Assembly (NCBI GenBank): GCA_049694275.1
Contig: JBAVQS010000187.1
Span: 1-7,462, forward strand
Origin: JBAVQS01 sp049694275
GTDB lineage: Bacteria; Chloroflexota; Anaerolineae; UBA4142; SHND01
DNA length: 7,462 bases
Reading direction: 5' to 3'
The translations under genes and the position numbers were made by a program. Shown here in pieces: positions 5,673 through 7,462 of the stretch. Within the stretch, counting starts at the first letter, position 1. Each line of letters opens with the position of its first letter. Under the pieces are notes generated by a model that ran no database searches, had not been told where the DNA came from, and saw nothing but the letters and a program-made list of their open reading frames with translations.

Positions 5673-6698
5673 CGCTTGTGCCGCCACGGCAGGTCAGAAC
5701 CAAAGATGCATGCCCAGAGACGCTTTTGCGAGCGGCGCGTGCGTGCCAGTCCAGCCATCACGTATCCTTGCAGTTCAGCCTTGTTATGCGGTGCCGTGCT
5801 CGCTGTATATTCACTAATCTGAGCCCACACGCCCTCTGCTGGATTGAGTTCCGGGGCAGCGGTCGGAAACCATTCCACCATCAGCCGCGGATGGCGCGCC
5901 AGAAACGCTTTGACGATCTTCCGTTTATGGATCGGATGCTTATCCCATAGCAACACGATCGGACCATGCACATGCACCAACACGTGTTCCAGAAACTCAA
6001 CGATCTGCTTACCGGTGACTGTATCCCAATACGACCGCACATACAGTTTCAGCTTGCGCCCGCCAGGAGTCAGACACAAGCCCCCAATCAGATTCAACCG
6101 GTCCTTATGCTCGACGCTCGTCCAAATGGTCGGGGTTTCCCCGCGCGGGGCCCAGGTGCGCTTCAAGGGCGACACCAAGGAAAACCCGCTTTCATCGAGA
6201 AAAACGAGGGTCGCGCGGTGCTGACGCCACTTTTTTTACCCGATACCAAGTGGCGCGCCGCCAGCGCACAACGGCCTCCTTGTCCCCACCGAACGAGCGC
6301 CGTTGGGGTTTCTGACTACTCCAGCCCATTCGTTGTAGGAGACGCCAGACAGCACTGGGCTTGTAGGGCACGGCGAACAACTTCCGAATCAGTTGAGCGA
6401 TGCGCGCCAGCGTCCAATAGTCTTCGACATAACCTTGTGCCAGTGCCCCTTTGTGCAAAGTCTCTTTTAAATGTTCTACTTGCTCCTCGGACAAGCGCGC
6501 CGGGCGTCCGGGGCGGCGCTGGGCAGACTTGGGTTTGGCCGTGTGTGCTTGTTGCTGCCAACGGCGCACACTGCGTTCAGTGGCACCAACTTTCCGGGCA
6601 ACCTGTTGCGGATTCTTTCTTTGCCGCAGCAAGCGGCGGGCGCGCTGACGTCGTCTTGCCAGTTGCTGAGTTGTACCGAAAGGTCTCATACTGCACAT
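5663..6698 (-). pseudogene. IS630-family DDE transposase, split by a frameshift
   Basis: Two overlapping frames make up one transposase. The first (6698 to a TGA at 6192-6194) holds an N-terminal helix-turn-helix (about residues 28-48, NPQQVARKVGATERSVRRWQ) and a GRPARLS linker. The second ends at 5663 and holds the DDE domain. The first catalytic Asp (LDESGF, codon 6194-6196) lies in the second frame but upstream of any plausible separate start, so the second frame is useless alone. The others are Asp in LLWDKHPIHK (5942-5944) and Glu in PELNPAEGVW (5834-5836). The frames meet at seven consecutive A on the coding strand (T at 6231-6237). With six A the reading becomes VKKWRQHRATLVFLDESGF and a normal 344-residue protein results. 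It may be a real mutation, slippage expression, or a homopolymer sequencing error. The start may be ATG 6698 or the in-frame ATG at 6689. Confidence 0.85.
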
Positions 6699-6720
6699 TA
6701 TCGCACATCCGAGAGCCTTC

Positions 6721-6745
6721 CGGACATTAATTAATCAAAACTCTG
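6721..6745 (-). repeat. Right terminal inverted repeat of the IS630 element
   Basis: This is an exact 25-base inverted copy of 5648-5672, reading CGGACATTAATTAATC and ending ACTCTG, followed by TA at 6746-6747. It lies about 22 bases upstream of the transposase start and so probably overlaps the transposase promoter. Confidence 0.93.
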
Positions 6746-6747
6746 TA

Positions 6748-6975
6748 GTTTGTTTTGACGAAAAACCGGTCGAACTGCATGCGCACGTCCGGCAGCCCCT
6801 GCCGATTCGCAGCGGCCAGCCGCAACGGGTGGACTACGAATACAAGCGGGCTGGGGTGCGGAATGTCTTTCTCTTTCTCGAACCAAAAGCCGGACAGCGG
6901 CATACTCTAGTCACCGCACGGCGGACCAAACTGGATTGGGCGAAAGCGATGCGTTACTTACAGAATTTTCAATAA
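6748..6975 (+). pseudogene. Internal fragment of a second, different IS630-type transposase
   Basis: An open frame directly next to the IS right end reads VCFDEKPVELHAHVRQPLP, then DYEYKRAGVRNVFLFLEP and RRTKLDWAKAMRYL before a TAA at 6973-6975. FDEKP with the first catalytic Asp, the YEYKR block and the RRTK block are typical of an IS630 transposase subgroup distinct from the intact element. The N-terminal half and everything after MRYL are missing, including the second Asp and the Glu, so it cannot be functional. The family resemblance normally breaks off near 6960, suggesting a deletion or insertion junction there. Confidence 0.8.
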
Positions 6976-7007
6976 TTAATCCTGATTCACTGACACATTT
7001 AACACAT

Positions 7008-7037
7008 TGAGGCACTGCTCACGATTTCGTGTATCAT
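7008..7037 (+). promoter_or_regulatory. Possible promoter before the small ORF at 7070
   Basis: TTGAGG (7008-7013), an 18-base spacer and TATCAT (7032-7037) resemble a sigma70 promoter. The stretch also holds a perfect palindrome CACGATTTCGTG (7020-7031) and a doubled GTGTATC. Together with the good ribosome-binding site downstream it suggests that a real gene once started here. Weak evidence, pattern only. Confidence 0.3.
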
Positions 7038-7069
7038 TTGGTGTATCGAAGACCAAAGGAGCACGAATC

Positions 7070-7189
7070 ATGAGCAGCAGCTACGAATTATATACGCGAA
7101 TCTTTCGCACGGTGCACCCACGATTTGACTCATTAAGAATGTTACCGAAAATGATTCGTTGCCTAATGGGAAATTGTTACCCAAATTAG
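7070..7189 (+). CDS. Short ORF, probably the truncated start of a gene
   Basis: A 39-residue frame starts with MSSSYELYTRIFRTVHPRF. AAGGAG at 7056-7061 sits eight bases before the ATG, a strong ribosome-binding site, and a possible promoter lies upstream. From about codon 19 on, the frame runs into the iterated repeats at 7127-7219, so only the first 17 to 19 residues look like original coding sequence. I do not recognise the protein. The simplest reading is a gene whose start survives and whose body was displaced by insertion of the element to the right. Confidence 0.35.
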   Translation: MSSSYELYTRIFRTVHPRFDSLRMLPKMIRCLMGNCYPN

Positions 7190-7219
7190 CATCGTTGACT
7201 CACGGGAAAATGTTACTCC
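7127..7219 (+). repeat. Three ~35-bp iterated repeats, likely a transposon end
   Basis: Copies of a pattern close to GACTCA-GGGAAA-TGTTACC occur at 7127 (GACTCATTAAGAATGTTACC), 7161 (GCCTAATGGGAAATTGTTAC) and 7197 (GACTCACGGGAAAATGTTAC). The TGTTAC cores lie at 7140, 7175 and 7211, spaced 35 and 36 bases. The repeats run in the same direction and lead into an integrase-like transposase that starts at 7238. Directly repeated sites just outside a transposase gene are typical of transposase-binding sites at an element's terminus. The boundary with host DNA would be near 7121-7127. Confidence 0.6.
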
Positions 7220-7245
7220 AACTCAGGAGTCCTTTTTGTGAGTCA
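7196..7245. repeat. Inverted repeat around the transposase leader
   Basis: TGACTCAC (7196-7203) and GTGAGTCA (7238-7245) are perfect inverted copies. The right arm contains the GTG start codon of the following transposase frame and the left arm belongs to the third iterated repeat. It may bring a transposase-binding site to the translation start, as in autoregulated elements, or be a hairpin in the mRNA. Confidence 0.5.
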
Positions 7246-7462
7246 TACCAAACCGTCTGCCCAGTAGCTCGAAAAACTGCGGGAGCGTTATGCGCACGCC
7301 GCCAAGAAAGAGCGCGGTCACATCCTCGACGAATTCGTCGCCACGACCGGCTATCATCGCAAACATGCGATTGCCCTCTTGGGGGGACACCGGCACCATC
7401 GCGCCCCGACAAAACCGATCCGGCGACCACGCGCCCGCTTCTATACCGATGAAGACCAGCGC
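7238..7462 (+). pseudogene. Integrase-like transposase, N-terminal part with early stop (cut by window edge)
   Basis: The frame begins GTG at 7238, after AGGAG in CTCAGGAGTC, and stays open to the right edge for 75 codons except for a TAG at codon 10 (7265-7267). Past the stop it reads LEKLRERYAHAAKKERGHIL, DEFVATTGYHRKHAIALLGG and RRPRARFYTDEDQR. The ERY...KKERGHILDEF..TTGYHRKHAI pattern is characteristic of the N-terminal helix-turn-helix region of a group of transposases with an integrase (rve) catalytic core, often labelled ISNCY or simply transposase. CAG precedes the TAG, and a single C-to-T change from a second CAG would explain the stop. The catalytic domain is outside the window. Whether a start after the stop is used cannot be judged here. 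Confidence 0.7.

Larger units (their letters stand above)
5648..6745 (-). mobile_element. IS630-family insertion sequence, 1098 bp
   Basis: The element is bounded by perfect 25-bp terminal inverted repeats and flanked by TA on both sides (5646-5647 and 6746-6747), the target duplication typical of the IS630/Tc1-mariner superfamily. The size and a single minus-strand DDE transposase fit the family. Identical ends suggest recent arrival or maintenance. The left end lies within the moaD stop codon; the right end abuts a fragment of another IS630-type transposase. Confidence 0.92.

Noticed and set aside
5663..6178. Independent second transposase gene starting at TTG 6178
   Set aside because: This start would exclude the first catalytic Asp (codon 6194-6196), which is in the same frame further upstream; it is the second half of one frameshifted transposase.
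5966..6730. 254-codon plus-strand open frame within the IS
   Set aside because: Antisense to the IS630 transposase and ends in the IS terminal repeat; no domain is recognisable.

Overview
This is moderately GC-rich bacterial DNA from a genome carrying large STAND-type NTPases, a DUF3810 putative metalloprotease, a tungsten-type aldehyde:ferredoxin oxidoreductase (AOR) and many insertion-sequence remnants. The mix, and the style of the NACHT protein's N-terminus, resemble Chloroflexota (for example Anaerolineae-like genomes). That placement is an inference from gene style; no marker gene is present.

Left part (1-1936, minus strand): the N-terminal 222 codons of a NACHT/STAND NTPase run off the left edge. 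Just upstream of it on the same strand is a complete DUF3810 membrane protein with an HEWGH zinc-site motif. A good sigma70-type promoter and a perfect 10-bp inverted repeat lie in the DUF3810 leader.

Middle (2038-5666, plus strand): a second good promoter drives a Gfo/Idh/MocA oxidoreductase. It is followed by a complete AOR-family enzyme and a MoaD/ThiS-type sulfur carrier. An AOR next to MoaD makes sense because AOR enzymes use a bis-pterin tungsten cofactor and MoaD supplies the dithiolene sulfur of that pterin. Related palindromic intergenic repeats of a 'GTCATTCCG...GGAATCTC' family lie on both sides of the AOR gene, and a degenerate relative lies upstream of the Gfo/Idh gene. The copy after AOR contains three 47-bp tandem units.

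Right part (5648-7462): a stack of mobile elements. A 1098-bp IS630-family element with perfect 25-bp terminal inverted repeats and TA on both sides sits exactly in the stop codon of moaD. As a result the sulfur carrier no longer ends in its Gly-Gly tail but carries six extra residues read from the IS end. The IS transposase is split by a frameshift at a run of seven A (coding strand). Directly beyond the IS is a fragment of a different IS630-type transposase. Then come a short truncated ORF, three ~35-bp iterated repeats that look like a transposon end, and the start of an integrase-like transposase with an early in-frame stop, which runs off the right edge.

The most interesting points are the IS-capped MoaD tail, the evidence that the IS flanks may derive from two separate insertions, the repeat family bracketing the AOR gene, and the NACHT gene beside a putative membrane protease. 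I see no CRISPR array, tRNA or rRNA.
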